Origin: Oceanirhabdus seepicola | GTDB lineage: Bacteria; Bacillota; Clostridia; Clostridiales; Clostridiaceae | NCBI RefSeq assembly: GCF_023684385.1 | Contig: NZ_JAGSOJ010000001.1 | Span: 1,077,146-1,141,145 of the forward strand | DNA: 64,000 bases | Direction of reading: 5' to 3' | Part shown: positions 33,934 through 42,565 of the stretch, piece by piece | Layout: each line of letters opens with the position of its first letter | Position numbering within the stretch: the stretch's first letter is position 1 | Translations under genes and position numbers: made by a program | Notes under the pieces: model-generated | Databases searched by the model: none | Told to the model about the DNA's origin: nothing | What the model saw: only the letters and a program-made list of their open reading frames with translations

Positions 33934-35799
33934 CTAATCTGCATCTATTACTGGTAAAGAAAAATAAGCCTTAACTCCCCATTCAGTATTTTCTATTCCA
34001 TATTCACTTTTATGCTTTTCTAAAATTTGTTTCACAATATATAGCCCTAGTCCTGTTCCACCTAAATCTTTATTTCTTGATTTTTCGATTCTATAAAAAG
34101 GCTCCCATATTTTAAATAGTTCTTCCTCTGGAATCCTTGCTCCACTATTTTCGATTATACACATACACTTGCCCTGTTTAGTTTCCATTTTAATTCTAAT
34201 CTTTTCTCCTATGGTTGAATATCTGATACTATTACTATATAAATTCTCTATTATAGTTTCTATCTTCTGCTCATCAGCCATAACAAATTCATCAGTTAGT
34301 TCCATCATAACCTGTATACTCTTATCCTCAATCAATGGTTTTAACCTATTATGAACTTTTAATATTACATCTGATAATTGAAAAATATCATTTCTCAATT
34401 GTTGAACTTCCACCTGAATTTTTGATGATTGTAATAGATTGTATACTAATCGATTCATACCATTAATTTCATTTAACACTTGATTTATATACTGAACATC
34501 AGTTGGATCATAAATTCCATCCCGAATGCCCTCACAAATTCCTTTAGCCACAGTTAAAGGAGTTTTAAGTTCATGTGAAACATTAGCAATAAATTCTTTC
34601 CTAAATTTATCTACTTTTTCTTTTACTTCTATATCTTCTAACAATTTTTCATTTGTAGTCTCTAATTCTCCCACTGCTTCTTTTAATTTTACAGATAATA
34701 TATTTATATTTTCCCCTAATTCTCCAATTTCATCTTCCTTATTCATATTACATTGATTTGAAAAATCTAATCCAGCCATCTGCTTTGTAACTTTATTTAT
34801 TTCTAAAAGTGGTTTGGTGATTATTCTAGAGTAAAAAAAGGCTGCAATAACTGCTGCAACTAATACTATTAAAAATGTTATAAAAAAATAACTTTCCATT
34901 ATCTCTGTTACTTCATTAATAGTTTCTAAAGAAGTTAATGAAAACAAAAACATGGGTTCCTCACTTTTTAAAAATACAGGCTGAATAAATATCAAGTTCT
35001 TAATTCCAGTGATAGGATCAACTTTAGAATAGTGGATTACTTCCCTATTCGAAAATAATTCATTCATATCTTTATTCTCTTGTAAAAACAAACTGACTTC
35101 TTTCATTAATTGATTCTTCTTATATTCCATGACATAATCTTTTTGTTCCATTAGTTGAATCTCTTCTATAATTCCATCTATCTCACTCAATGTTGGTATT
35201 AAAACATATGTTTTTTTATCCTTACTAGGTTCTTTATTACCTTCAACCATATTTTTAATTGCATCTTTTGTTTGTGGAATTACAATTGACTCCATATCCG
35301 CTGATTGTAACCCAAAAGTCTTATGATCTATTGTGATATTAGAAGGATAAAATTCGTTTTCTTTTCCTGGTATTACATATCCCGTTATATTGATATTTTT
35401 CTTATTCTGAAGTGCCTCTTGGAAACCTGGATACCTTAAAAATTTTTCAATGTATACTAAATGTTGATCACCTTTTATTTCTTTGATTTTTATATGTGAA
35501 ACACTACTATTTCCACTGAAACCGTACTTAGGTATTCCATATATATTTACAATTCCTGATGAAGAATTATTTTCTTCAGATAACATCATTAATAGCTTAT
35601 CTATTTCTTTATCATTTAATAAGCTGTTCTCTAACTTTTCTTTTAATGTGACCACATTTTCCATCATTCTTTTGTTCTTATTATATGCATAAAATTTCTC
35701 CAAACAAAAGCATTGAAAAATAAATTGCATACTAAAAAAAATCAGCAATAATAATGCCGTTATAACAAATAACTTTGTTACAATACTTTTTTTTCTCAT
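33934..35799 (-). CDS. Sensor histidine kinase
   Basis: 621 residues: membrane helix 1 (about 10-32), an extracellular sensor domain (about 33-300), helix 2 (about 303-325), HAMP, HisKA with 'FIANVSHELKTPLTV' (phospho-His) and HATPase with 'ENLYSNSIRYS' and 'GTGLGLYIVKQIL'. It overlaps the response regulator by 4 nt and they form one unit. The operon begins with a TlpA-like lipoprotein and a polyferredoxin, so the sensor may monitor envelope thiol or redox state (inference). Confidence 0.92.
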   Translation of the reverse strand: MRKKSIVTKLFVITALLLLIFFSMQFIFQCFCLEKFYAYNKNKRMMENVVTLKEKLENSLLNDKEIDKLLMMLSEENNSSSGIVNIYGIPKYGFSGNSSVSHIKIKEIKGDQHLVYIEKFLRYPGFQEALQNKKNINITGYVIPGKENEFYPSNITIDHKTFGLQSADMESIVIPQTKDAIKNMVEGNKEPSKDKKTYVLIPTLSEIDGIIEEIQLMEQKDYVMEYKKNQLMKEVSLFLQENKDMNELFSNREVIHYSKVDPITGIKNLIFIQPVFLKSEEPMFLFSLTSLETINEVTEIMESYFFITFLIVLVAAVIAAFFYSRIITKPLLEINKVTKQMAGLDFSNQCNMNKEDEIGELGENINILSVKLKEAVGELETTNEKLLEDIEVKEKVDKFRKEFIANVSHELKTPLTVAKGICEGIRDGIYDPTDVQYINQVLNEINGMNRLVYNLLQSSKIQVEVQQLRNDIFQLSDVILKVHNRLKPLIEDKSIQVMMELTDEFVMADEQKIETIIENLYSNSIRYSTIGEKIRIKMETKQGKCMCIIENSGARIPEEELFKIWEPFYRIEKSRNKDLGGTGLGLYIVKQILEKHKSEYGIENTEWGVKAYFSLPVIDAD

Positions 35800-36476
35800 T
35801 CCTTCACCTCAAATTTATATCCTACTCCAAAAATCGTCCTTATTAAATATGATTTATCTCCTAATGCTTTACGAAGCTTTTTAATATGATTATCAACTAC
35901 TCTTATATCTCCAAAATAATCATAACCCCATATTGAATTTAAAATTTTCTCTCTAGAAAGAACCATTTCACTGTGTTCCATAAGATACCATAATATTTCA
36001 AACTCTTTAGGTGTTAATTCAATATTTTTGCCATGAATATTAACTTCTCTTACTAGTTTATTAACTTCTAACCCAGCTTTTGTGATTTTATCTTTATCTT
36101 CTAAAATTGTTCCTCTTGTTCTGTTTAATAAAACCTTTGCTCTAGCAACTAATATCCCAGGACTAAAGGGCTTTTTTACATAATCATCTGCTTTAAGCTC
36201 AAATCCCATTAATTCATCATCTTCTTCTGTTCTAGCAGTTAATATAATAATAGGAACATCTGACTTTTTACGTATTCGTCGACATACTGTCCAGCCATCT
36301 AACTCAGGCATCATTATATCTAGAATAATCAGATCTATTTTTTCTTCTTCAAATCTTTCTATACCCTCTTTACCATTAGGGGCTTGTATAACATGAAATC
36401 CTTCTGCTCTAAAATAATCACATATAATTTTTCTGATATTATCCTCGTCTTCAATAACTAATACAGTATAACGCAT
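35796..36476 (-). CDS. OmpR-family response regulator
   Basis: 226 residues: receiver domain with the phospho-Asp in 'DLIILDIMMPELDGW', conserved 'TARTEEDD' and 'KKPFSP', then a C-terminal winged helix ('LTPKEFEILWYLMEHSEMVLSREKILNSIWGYDYFGDIRVVDNHIKKLRKALG'). GGAGGGA precedes the ATG. It starts 70 nt after the polyferredoxin gene; a hairpin lies between them and may lower downstream expression. Confidence 0.94.
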   Translation of the reverse strand: MRYTVLVIEDEDNIRKIICDYFRAEGFHVIQAPNGKEGIERFEEEKIDLIILDIMMPELDGWTVCRRIRKKSDVPIIILTARTEEDDELMGFELKADDYVKKPFSPGILVARAKVLLNRTRGTILEDKDKITKAGLEVNKLVREVNIHGKNIELTPKEFEILWYLMEHSEMVLSREKILNSIWGYDYFGDIRVVDNHIKKLRKALGDKSYLIRTIFGVGYKFEVKE

Positions 36477-36505
36477 TATCTAAATCCCTCCATATAACAC
36501 AATCA

Positions 36506-36527
36506 AGGTGTAGAATCCTCTACACCT
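36506..36527. terminator. Perfect hairpin between polyferredoxin and regulator genes
   Basis: AGGTGTAGA-ATCC-TCTACACCT, a perfect 9-bp stem. No T tract follows on the minus strand, so it may be a weak terminator or an mRNA processing/stabilising element. Confidence 0.5.
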
Positions 36528-36546
36528 GAGCTTTTTCTCATATTTA

Positions 36547-37374
36547 TTACTTAATTATACCACTTTTTATTGCTTTCTGAGGACATGCATTTTTACATTC
36601 TCCACATCGTATACATTCTGGGCTATTAGGCTTTTTATAAACTTCAATATTTATTTTGCATTTTTTTGTACACAATCCACATTCAGTACATTTATCTTTA
36701 TCTATTTTAAATTTATAAAAACTAATAGGATTAAATATTGAATACATAGCTCCCAGTGGACATACGTATCTACAAAATGGTCTATATATTAGAATTGATA
36801 AAATAATTGTAATGACCAAAAGCGTAACTTTCCATGTATATAATAACCCTATGGTAGATTTTAGCGGCTCATTCATTAACACTAAAGGGATTCCACCTTC
36901 TAATGTTCCAACTGGGCATATGTATTTGCAAAAATATGGATCTGACATCCCAAGTTCATCTGCTAGAACCATAGGAAGCAATATAACAAACATTATTAAT
37001 ATTACATATTTCAAATATTTTAAGAACTTGTCCCCTTTTACAATTCTTATTTTAGGTGAAGGAATCTTATTAAGTAGATCCTGTATTAATCCAAAGGGAC
37101 ATACCCACCCACAAATTAGTCTTCCAAATAATATCCCTATAGTTGTTATAAAACCTAGAATATAAAAAGAAAACTTATGCATCATGCTTCCTATAACTGC
37201 TTGTAATGAACCTATAGGACATGAACCTAAAGCACCAGGACATGAATAACAATTTAATCCTGGAACACAAATTTTCTTTAGATTACCAGTATATATCTTA
37301 CCTTTTAAAAAACCTATTATATATCCATTTGTAAATGATGCAGATAATATTTGTACTATTCTTCTTTTATCCAA
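36547..37374 (-). CDS. Membrane polyferredoxin (NapH/NosR-like 4Fe-4S protein)
   Basis: 275 residues with about five membrane helices and many Cys motifs: 'NCYSCPGALGSCPIGS', two NosR/NapH-type CxxxCP (CGWVCPFG; CKYICPVG; CRYVCPLG), and two C-terminal ferredoxin clusters ('CTECGLCTKKCKI' and 'CIRCGECKNACPQKAI'). It should move electrons across or along the membrane. The TTG start lies inside the end of the CD1871A miniprotein gene (8-nt overlap). With TlpA upstream it may feed electrons to a thiol protein outside (inference). A broken paralog is at 57119. Confidence 0.88.
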   Translation of the reverse strand: MDKRRIVQILSASFTNGYIIGFLKGKIYTGNLKKICVPGLNCYSCPGALGSCPIGSLQAVIGSMMHKFSFYILGFITTIGILFGRLICGWVCPFGLIQDLLNKIPSPKIRIVKGDKFLKYLKYVILIMFVILLPMVLADELGMSDPYFCKYICPVGTLEGGIPLVLMNEPLKSTIGLLYTWKVTLLVITIILSILIYRPFCRYVCPLGAMYSIFNPISFYKFKIDKDKCTECGLCTKKCKINIEVYKKPNSPECIRCGECKNACPQKAIKSGIIK

Positions 37375-37501
37375 TTCCTATACACTCCAAACATATATTT
37401 ATCGCCTTATTGAGTACAACGTCTACTTCACCATCACTGATGCCATACAGAATAGATAGGATACTCATTGTAAGAACTCCATACTTCAATTTATTTATCA
37501 T
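37367..37501 (-). CDS. CD1871A-family CXXC miniprotein
   Basis: 44 residues, start ATG 37501 with AGAGGTGG upstream. One short hydrophobic segment is followed by the family signature 'NKAINICLECIGIG' (CLEC redox-like pair) at the extreme C-terminus. The stop codon lies within the start of the polyferredoxin gene, so the two are coupled. A paralog with the same tail (FEKAINICLECVGIG) occupies the same position at 56977-57126. The constant linkage suggests it serves the polyferredoxin, for example as a thiol or metal-delivery partner; this is inference. Confidence 0.8.
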   Translation of the reverse strand: MINKLKYGVLTMSILSILYGISDGEVDVVLNKAINICLECIGIG

Positions 37502-37517
37502 TATCCACCTCTAATTT

Positions 37518-38591
37518 CTATTTGATATTTTCAAGTCTCTCTTCTATAGCTTTTTCATAATAATCTTTACTTCCTGCACCTACTACTTCTTTTCCTACTA
37601 CATTACCTTTACTGTCAAAAAATACTGTAGTTGGGTACCCGATTACCTGACTTAATAATCCTTTTTTCAGCACTTCATCTGGTATTATATTTGGATAAGT
37701 CACACCAGTCATCTCTATAATCTTTTCAATATTTTCTTTTCTCTTTTCATTATCCCCATCTGTCACAATTCCAACTACATTAACTCCATTATCTTTCATT
37801 TCTTGGTATAATTCTTCAAGTTCAGGCATTTCACGTATACATGGATTACAGCCTGTTCCCCATACATTTACCATTGTCAATTTATAATCTTCAAAAATGC
37901 TTGTATCAATGTTATTTCCTTGTAAATCCTTAGTATTAAAATCACCAATGTATCCAAAATCAAATTTGTATGGTTCAGATATTTCTAAAGTATTTTTTAC
38001 ATCTTCTATTCCTGAATACATCTCTTTGTATACAGCTTTGTCTTCATCTTTTAGCCCTTCATCATTCACTTCATCATAGCTAAAATAGAATGCATATTCC
38101 CCTTCTTCACCTAGCTTTTCAATATTCTCACCGTTTATATAGTCCTCTAATTTCTTTCCGCTATTTAATTCCCTTTCTAAATTAGCTTTACTAAACACAG
38201 TGATAGATACTAATAGTTTTGAATTTTCTATGGCTTTTTTATAATTCTCTTCTTGTTTTTCGCTTGCTCTAAACTCTTTGTTTATCTCCTCAGGTGAGAA
38301 ATAATACGTTAAGGCACCAAAAATAGCCTCCTCTTCATTTTGATTCATTGGATATATCTGTTTTGCAAAAAGGTTTTTAATTACATTATCTATCCAAGAC
38401 TTAGGAGTATCAAATTTAATACCTAATTTTTCGATAGATATTTTTGTATTTACATGGACAGTACTAGCTGTTACCTTTGCACCTTCTGATTGGTCGTTGT
38501 TTTTAACAACCCCTTGTTTTGAACATCCAACAGAAGATAGTGTGATTGCTCCTAGCAATAATATTGATATAAACTTTTTAAATTTAAGCAT
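37518..38591 (-). CDS. TlpA-family thiol-disulfide lipoprotein
   Basis: 357 residues. Lipoprotein signal peptide with C23 as the lipid-bearing Cys (TLSSVGC). A middle region of unknown fold (about 30-210) precedes a TlpA/thioredoxin domain (about 215-357) with active site 'WGTGCNPCIREMPELEELY' and cis-Pro loop 'GYPTTVFFDSKG'. It should reduce or exchange disulfides on the outer face of the membrane. First gene of the operon with CD1871A, polyferredoxin and a two-component system. AAGGAG precedes the ATG. Confidence 0.88.
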   Translation of the reverse strand: MLKFKKFISILLLGAITLSSVGCSKQGVVKNNDQSEGAKVTASTVHVNTKISIEKLGIKFDTPKSWIDNVIKNLFAKQIYPMNQNEEEAIFGALTYYFSPEEINKEFRASEKQEENYKKAIENSKLLVSITVFSKANLERELNSGKKLEDYINGENIEKLGEEGEYAFYFSYDEVNDEGLKDEDKAVYKEMYSGIEDVKNTLEISEPYKFDFGYIGDFNTKDLQGNNIDTSIFEDYKLTMVNVWGTGCNPCIREMPELEELYQEMKDNGVNVVGIVTDGDNEKRKENIEKIIEMTGVTYPNIIPDEVLKKGLLSQVIGYPTTVFFDSKGNVVGKEVVGAGSKDYYEKAIEERLENIK

Positions 38592-38707
38592 AGTTTATTT
38601 ACTCCTTTTTAAATATTATTTGGTATGAAATATAGTATAGATATCAAATAAGTTTTTTTTATGTTTTTTTTATGCTTTTCTAATATTCTTTTGATATTAA
38701 TTAAAGT

Positions 38708-38737
38708 AAAAAGCCACCCTATAAAGGATGGCTTTTT
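38708..38737 (-). terminator. Terminator of the PTS IIA gene
   Basis: AAAAAGCCA.CCT/AGG.TGGCTTTTT stem, T-rich at the exit on either strand. It separates the IIA gene from the TlpA operon promoter. Confidence 0.85.
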
Positions 38738-38785
38738 CTATATTTTTAAATTTTTTCTACCTTTTTAAAGTGAACTTGTCACCCG

Positions 38786-39226
38786 TTATGAAAATATATC
38801 TAATAACTCTTCAGGTGTCTTAGCTTGGAAGACAAGCTTTTGTTTCTCTTCATTTGCTAATATGGTAACAATTGCTTGTAACAGCTCCATGTGCGTACTA
38901 GAATCTTCACATGATAATACTATCAACAATTGAACATTATGATCTTCCTCTTCTGAAAACGCTACTGGCTTTTCTAATTTCAAAATACTGAATCCTGCTT
39001 TTTTAGCTCCTCTATCTGGTCTTGCATGTGGTAATGCTATTTGGGGAGCTATAACAATATATGGTCCGTATTTCTTAACGGAATCTATCATTGCATCTAC
39101 ATATGTTTGTTCAATATATCCTTTTTCCAATAATGGCCTAGATGATTCCACTATAGCATCTTGCCATGAATGCACTTCATCTTGAAACTGAATAAATTCC
39201 CTTGTTAACTCAAACCCTGCAATCAT
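38786..39226 (-). CDS. PTS EIIA component, fructose/ascorbate type
   Basis: 146 residues of the PTS_EIIA_2 fold with the phosphoacceptor histidine in 'IALPHARP' (about residue 66). IIA proteins pass phosphate from HPr to a IIB. The N-terminal 'FELTREFIQFQDEVHSWQDAIVESSRPLLEKGYI' resembles UlaC-like ascorbate IIA. No IIB or IIC gene is near, so it is an orphan and may be regulatory. Start ATG 39226 with GGAGG at 6 nt (a TTG one codon earlier is also possible). Confidence 0.85.
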   Translation of the reverse strand: MIAGFELTREFIQFQDEVHSWQDAIVESSRPLLEKGYIEQTYVDAMIDSVKKYGPYIVIAPQIALPHARPDRGAKKAGFSILKLEKPVAFSEEEDHNVQLLIVLSCEDSSTHMELLQAIVTILANEEKQKLVFQAKTPEELLDIFS

Positions 39227-39665
39227 CAATTGCCTCCAATAGTAATATTTTTTTATTTTTTAATTATTATAAATTAATAATACATAACCTTAATTATTTT
39301 ATTCGTGGGGATATCTCCATATCCCTTTAATCTTATTGTCCCAATAATGTTGATTAAAATTCTATGTCTTTACACAATAAATAAAAGTCTACATTTTAAG
39401 TTTTTTTGAACATTCATTCAGTAGTTTTTACTCTTTATTCACAATTCTTTAATAATAATTTTCTAAATATTTTCATGCTATCGTTAATAATAGTAGATAT
39501 TTACTAAACTTTAATATAATTCATTCGATAAATATATTATACGCCAAAAAAGGATATTTTTCTCGTTTTTGCGACCTAAACGTCCTTTTATTGAATTTCA
39601 AAGGAATATTTCTAATTTATTACTATTTTGAGCATTACTAAAAAAACACAAAGGAGAAATTCACC
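39227..39665 (+). promoter_or_regulatory. Intergenic region with sigma-D-like promoter of the chemoreceptor gene
   Basis: TAAA (39505-39508), 15 nt, TTCGATAA (39524-39531). This matches the motility sigma factor consensus TAAA-N15-GCCGATAA at 10 of 12 positions. A weak AAAAGGA/TCCTTTT hairpin follows at 39545-39590 in the presumed 5' leader. No ORF with a ribosome site is seen in this gap. Confidence 0.7.
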
Positions 39666-41669
39666 ATGAAGAGCATTAAAACAAAATTAATACTAGGACT
39701 TATTATTTTGATTTCCATCACTTGTTTTGGATTAGCTTATACCTCATACAATAGTAGTGCAGGTACATTATTATCTGAAACTACAGCTAATCTAAAAATT
39801 ATTTCTGGAGAATCATCAAAGGTTATTGGCCAAAGAATTCAAAATGGAATGTCGGTATTAGAGGCAATTGCATCTGATAATAGATTATCGGATCCTAACT
39901 ATGATTTTAATAAAAAATTAGAATTATTAAACAAGGAAGTTAATAGAAGCGGTTATGAAGTTATGTATATTGCTGATTTAACCGGCCAAGCAACCCCCCA
40001 TTCTGGTAATACAATAAATGTAAGTGATAGAGAATACTTCCAAAGAGCATCCAAGGGTGAAACTGTAGTTTCTGATTTATTGGATAGTAAAAGAGCAAAA
40101 GGAACAAAAGTAATTGTTTACGCTACTCCACTTAAACACAATGGAAAAATCAATAGTGTCTTAGTTGCTGTATATGATGCAAGTGTATTCAGTAAGATAA
40201 TATCTGACATAAAAATAGGAGAAACAGGATATGCATATGTTATTAATAACAAAGGATATGTTGTAGCAGATAAAAATATAGATAGAGTAATGTCTAACGT
40301 TAACATGCTTGACGACTCAAAGAAGTTAAATAATAAGAGTTTAGAAAAAATAGCTACTAACATGATGAACGGCGAAGCTGGTACAGGAGATTATACATAT
40401 AATGATGTAACAAAAATAGTTGGATATGCTCCTATAGCAAATACAAAATGGACTCTTGGAGTAACTGCACCTATTGATGAAGTACTACGTGGATTAGATA
40501 ATCTTAAAAGATCTAGTATAATCGCTGCAATCATTATGCTTTTTATTTCAGCTGTAGTAATTTATTTTATTGGAGTATCCTTTACTACTCCTTTGGTTAA
40601 ATTATCAGAAATAATAAATAAATTATCAAATTATGACTTGCAAGTCAATAATGATTCCGTAACAAATAAATATCTAAAAAGAAAAGATGAAATTGGAGTT
40701 ATAACAAAATCTCTTTTCACTATGCAAGAAAACTTCACAGATTTAATAAAGAAAATAACTGATATATCAAAAGATGTAAACTCTGCATCTGGTATGATGA
40801 CTGAAGTAACTGCCGAAACAGTTAAATCATCGGAAGAAATATCTTCCACAATCCAATATATAGCAACAGGCGCATCTGATCAAGCACACAATACACAATC
40901 TGGGTTCAATAATTTAACCGAATTAGGTAATCTTATTGAGAAACAAAATGAACATATGATTGAGACAAGAGCTAACTCTGATAAAGTAACTGATTTAGCA
41001 AATGAAGGGCTAATTGAAATCGCATCATTAAAATCTGCTGTTGAAGAGAGTGGAAAATCAGCTAAAGATATCACTAGTGTGATACATGAAGCAAATGAAA
41101 GTAGTAAGAAAATCGGAACAGCAAGCACTATGATTGCTTCTATTGCAGAACAAACAAATCTCCTTGCATTAAATGCAGCTATTGAAGCTGCAAGAGCCGG
41201 AGAATCTGGAAAAGGATTTGCAGTTGTAGCAGATGAAATACGAAAATTAGCTGAGCAATCAACTGAGTCTACAAAGGAAATTGATTTAATGGTAAATGAA
41301 CTTGAGATAAGAGTAGGAAACGTTGTTGAAAAAATGAAAACTGTAACTGACAACGTTGAAAGACAAGAGTTTTCTGCTAAAAAAACTGAGGATAAATATA
41401 AGCTTATATCAGATGCTATTGCTGATTCTAGCAATAATATCGATGAACTTGACATTGTAATCAAAGAAATTACACATAGAAAAAATGAAACACAAGATAT
41501 AATAAATAATCTATCTGCTATATCTCAAGAAAACGCTGCAAACACAGAAGAAGCCGCTTCTCATATCGAAGAACAAGTATCTTCTATGGAACAAATAGCA
41601 AATTCAAGCGAAGGATTATTTGAACTTTCAAATGAATTAGATGAACTTGCTGGCAAGTTTAAAATCTAA
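39666..41669 (+). CDS. Methyl-accepting chemotaxis protein with Cache sensor
   Basis: 667 residues: membrane helix 1 (about 7-27), extracellular dCache-type sensor (about 35-275, with '[22 protein letters not shown]' and '[10 protein letters not shown]'), helix 2 (about 283-303), HAMP, and the signalling domain with the conserved hairpin '[38 protein letters not shown]'. It reports an external ligand to CheA/CheW. The sigma-D-like promoter agrees with a motility role. Ends in a small hairpin. Confidence 0.95.
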   Translation: MKSIKTKLILGLIILISITCFGLAYTSYNSSAGTLLSETTANLKIISGESSKVIGQRIQNGMSVLEAIASDNRLSDPNYDFNKKLELLNKEVNRSGYEVMYIADLTGQATPHSGNTINVSDREYFQRASKGETVVSDLLDSKRAKGTKVIVYATPLKHNGKINSVLVAVYDASVFSKIISDIKIGETGYAYVINNKGYVVADKNIDRVMSNVNMLDDSKKLNNKSLEKIATNMMNGEAGTGDYTYNDVTKIVGYAPIANTKWTLGVTAPIDEVLRGLDNLKRSSIIAAIIMLFISAVVIYFIGVSFTTPLVKLSEIINKLSNYDLQVNNDSVTNKYLKRKDEIGVITKSLFTMQENFTDLIKKITDISKDVNSASGMMTEVTAETVKSSEEISSTIQYIATGASDQAHNTQSGFNNLTELGNLIEKQNEHMIETRANSDKVTDLANEGLIEIASLKSAVEESGKSAKDITSVIHEANESSKKIGTASTMIASIAEQTNLLALNAAIEAARAGESGKGFAVVADEIRKLAEQSTESTKEIDLMVNELEIRVGNVVEKMKTVTDNVERQEFSAKKTEDKYKLISDAIADSSNNIDELDIVIKEITHRKNETQDIINNLSAISQENAANTEEAASHIEEQVSSMEQIANSSEGLFELSNELDELAGKFKI

Positions 41670-41686
41670 AAGTACTCCGTACTTTT
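41668..41686 (+). terminator. Short hairpin at the chemoreceptor gene end
   Basis: AAAAGTAC-TCC-GTACTTTT, an 8-bp perfect stem overlapping the stop codon. The U tract is short, so termination may be weak. Confidence 0.55.
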
Positions 41687-41690
41687 AAAA

Positions 41691-41772
41691 ACAAATGTAG
41701 AATTGAAAATGTAGAATGGAGAATGATGGATGGTTCTGCTTTCGCAGAACCTACATCTTATTGTTCTTTAGA
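41691..41772. repeat. GAATGGAGAATG-type repeat, copy 1
   Basis: ACAAATGTAGAAT.., GAATGATGGATG, a hairpin (GGTTCTGC-TTTC-GCAGAACC), then TACATCTTATT.TTCTTTAG. The same block in the same order is at 60359-60428, with the hairpin bases changed on both sides (GCTTCTG/CAGAAGC). The changes keep the pairing intact. Confidence 0.8.
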
Positions 41773-41871
41773 AGTATATGTGTTTACTCATTTTATCAAT
41801 AGATAAAATATTGTATTTAAATTAAAGGTTATGTTTTAAAGAGATGTTTATAATTTATATAAATTATAAAT

Positions 41872-42054
41872 TTATTCTTCTTTTTCAAAAACTAAATCAA
41901 AATTTTTAATTACCCCATGTCCATCGAATGCTGAAGGGATAGCAGTAACAAATCTCCAACCTTCTGCACTATATTTATCAATTAATTCTCTATGATTTGC
42001 CTGTTGAAATAATAAGCCTTGTGCATTTGCTTCAACATATATATATTTATACAT
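41872..42054 (-). CDS. DUF4177-family small protein
   Basis: 60 residues: 'MYKYIYVEANAQGL' opening and 'LIDKYSAEGWRFVTAIPSAFDGHG', which match DUF4177 (small cytoplasmic proteins of unknown function). AGGAGTGAG precedes the ATG. It is monocistronic and separated from its neighbours by repeats. Confidence 0.8.
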   Translation of the reverse strand: MYKYIYVEANAQGLLFQQANHRELIDKYSAEGWRFVTAIPSAFDGHGVIKNFDLVFEKEE

Positions 42055-42351
42055 ATAATCTCACTCCTCTTTATAAATCTCTTGAAAATTTACTATATAA
42101 TATATTATATCATCTAAAATCTTATGTCTCCAAAAGAATGCAGTCGATATGTTAATTTCAACTATTTTAGCACACCTTCTAATGGAATATCCCATAATCA
42201 CACATTTGGCATAATGACAATCTTCCGAACCAATATTCTTATTTTAATTATATCTTAGTGTGAAATTAATATACAATATCAAAAAAGTTCTTAAACATAG
42301 CCAAATTTAAATGTATTATCAAAGTAAGACAATCAAAAATAATATACTAAC

Positions 42352-42392
42352 AAAAAAACTGATAATAGATTAAGTCTATTATCAGTTTTTTT
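42352..42392. terminator. Strong terminator hairpin in 42055-42565
   Basis: AAAAAACTGATAATAGA pairs with TCTATTATCAGTTTTTTT. It may end the HTH-TPR gene transcript (stop 170 nt away) or an undescribed small RNA. No ORF with a good ribosome site is seen in the gap. Confidence 0.75.
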
Positions 42393-42504
42393 ATAAGTCT
42401 TTCTACAATAAAGTTTCATTCTTTATGAGTATTTCAAATACAATGTTTCATCCAAAATAAAACGAGTAACCCCACCTTGTCCAAAAAACAATAATATTAA
42501 AATT

Positions 42505-42560
42505 TCTCGAAGAGAAATGTCCTACATTCTCCATTATCCATTTTCAATTTTCCATTACGC
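42505..42560. repeat. GAATGGAGAATG-type repeat, copy 3 (reverse)
   Basis: On the minus strand it reads AATGG.AAATTGAAAATGG, ATAATGGAGAATG, then a hairpin (AAATTTCTC-GAAGAGAAAT region). This is the same plan as the copies at 41691 and 60359 but in the opposite orientation and with different hairpin bases. Confidence 0.6.
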
Positions 42561-42565
42561 TTTTA

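Noticed and set aside
34000-36476. Two-component system at 33934 as parent of the truncated kinase at 55626
   Set aside because: Their HisKA regions differ clearly (FIANVSHELKTPLTV versus QFSANAAHELRTPLAV) and so does their spacing, so they are not a recent duplicate pair, unlike the TlpA/CD1871A/polyferredoxin genes.
42400-42480. Short minus-strand frame FGQGGVTRFILDETLYL as a signalling peptide of the HTH-TPR regulator
   Set aside because: No ribosome site at a suitable distance, no signal peptide, and it lies within repeat-associated sequence.
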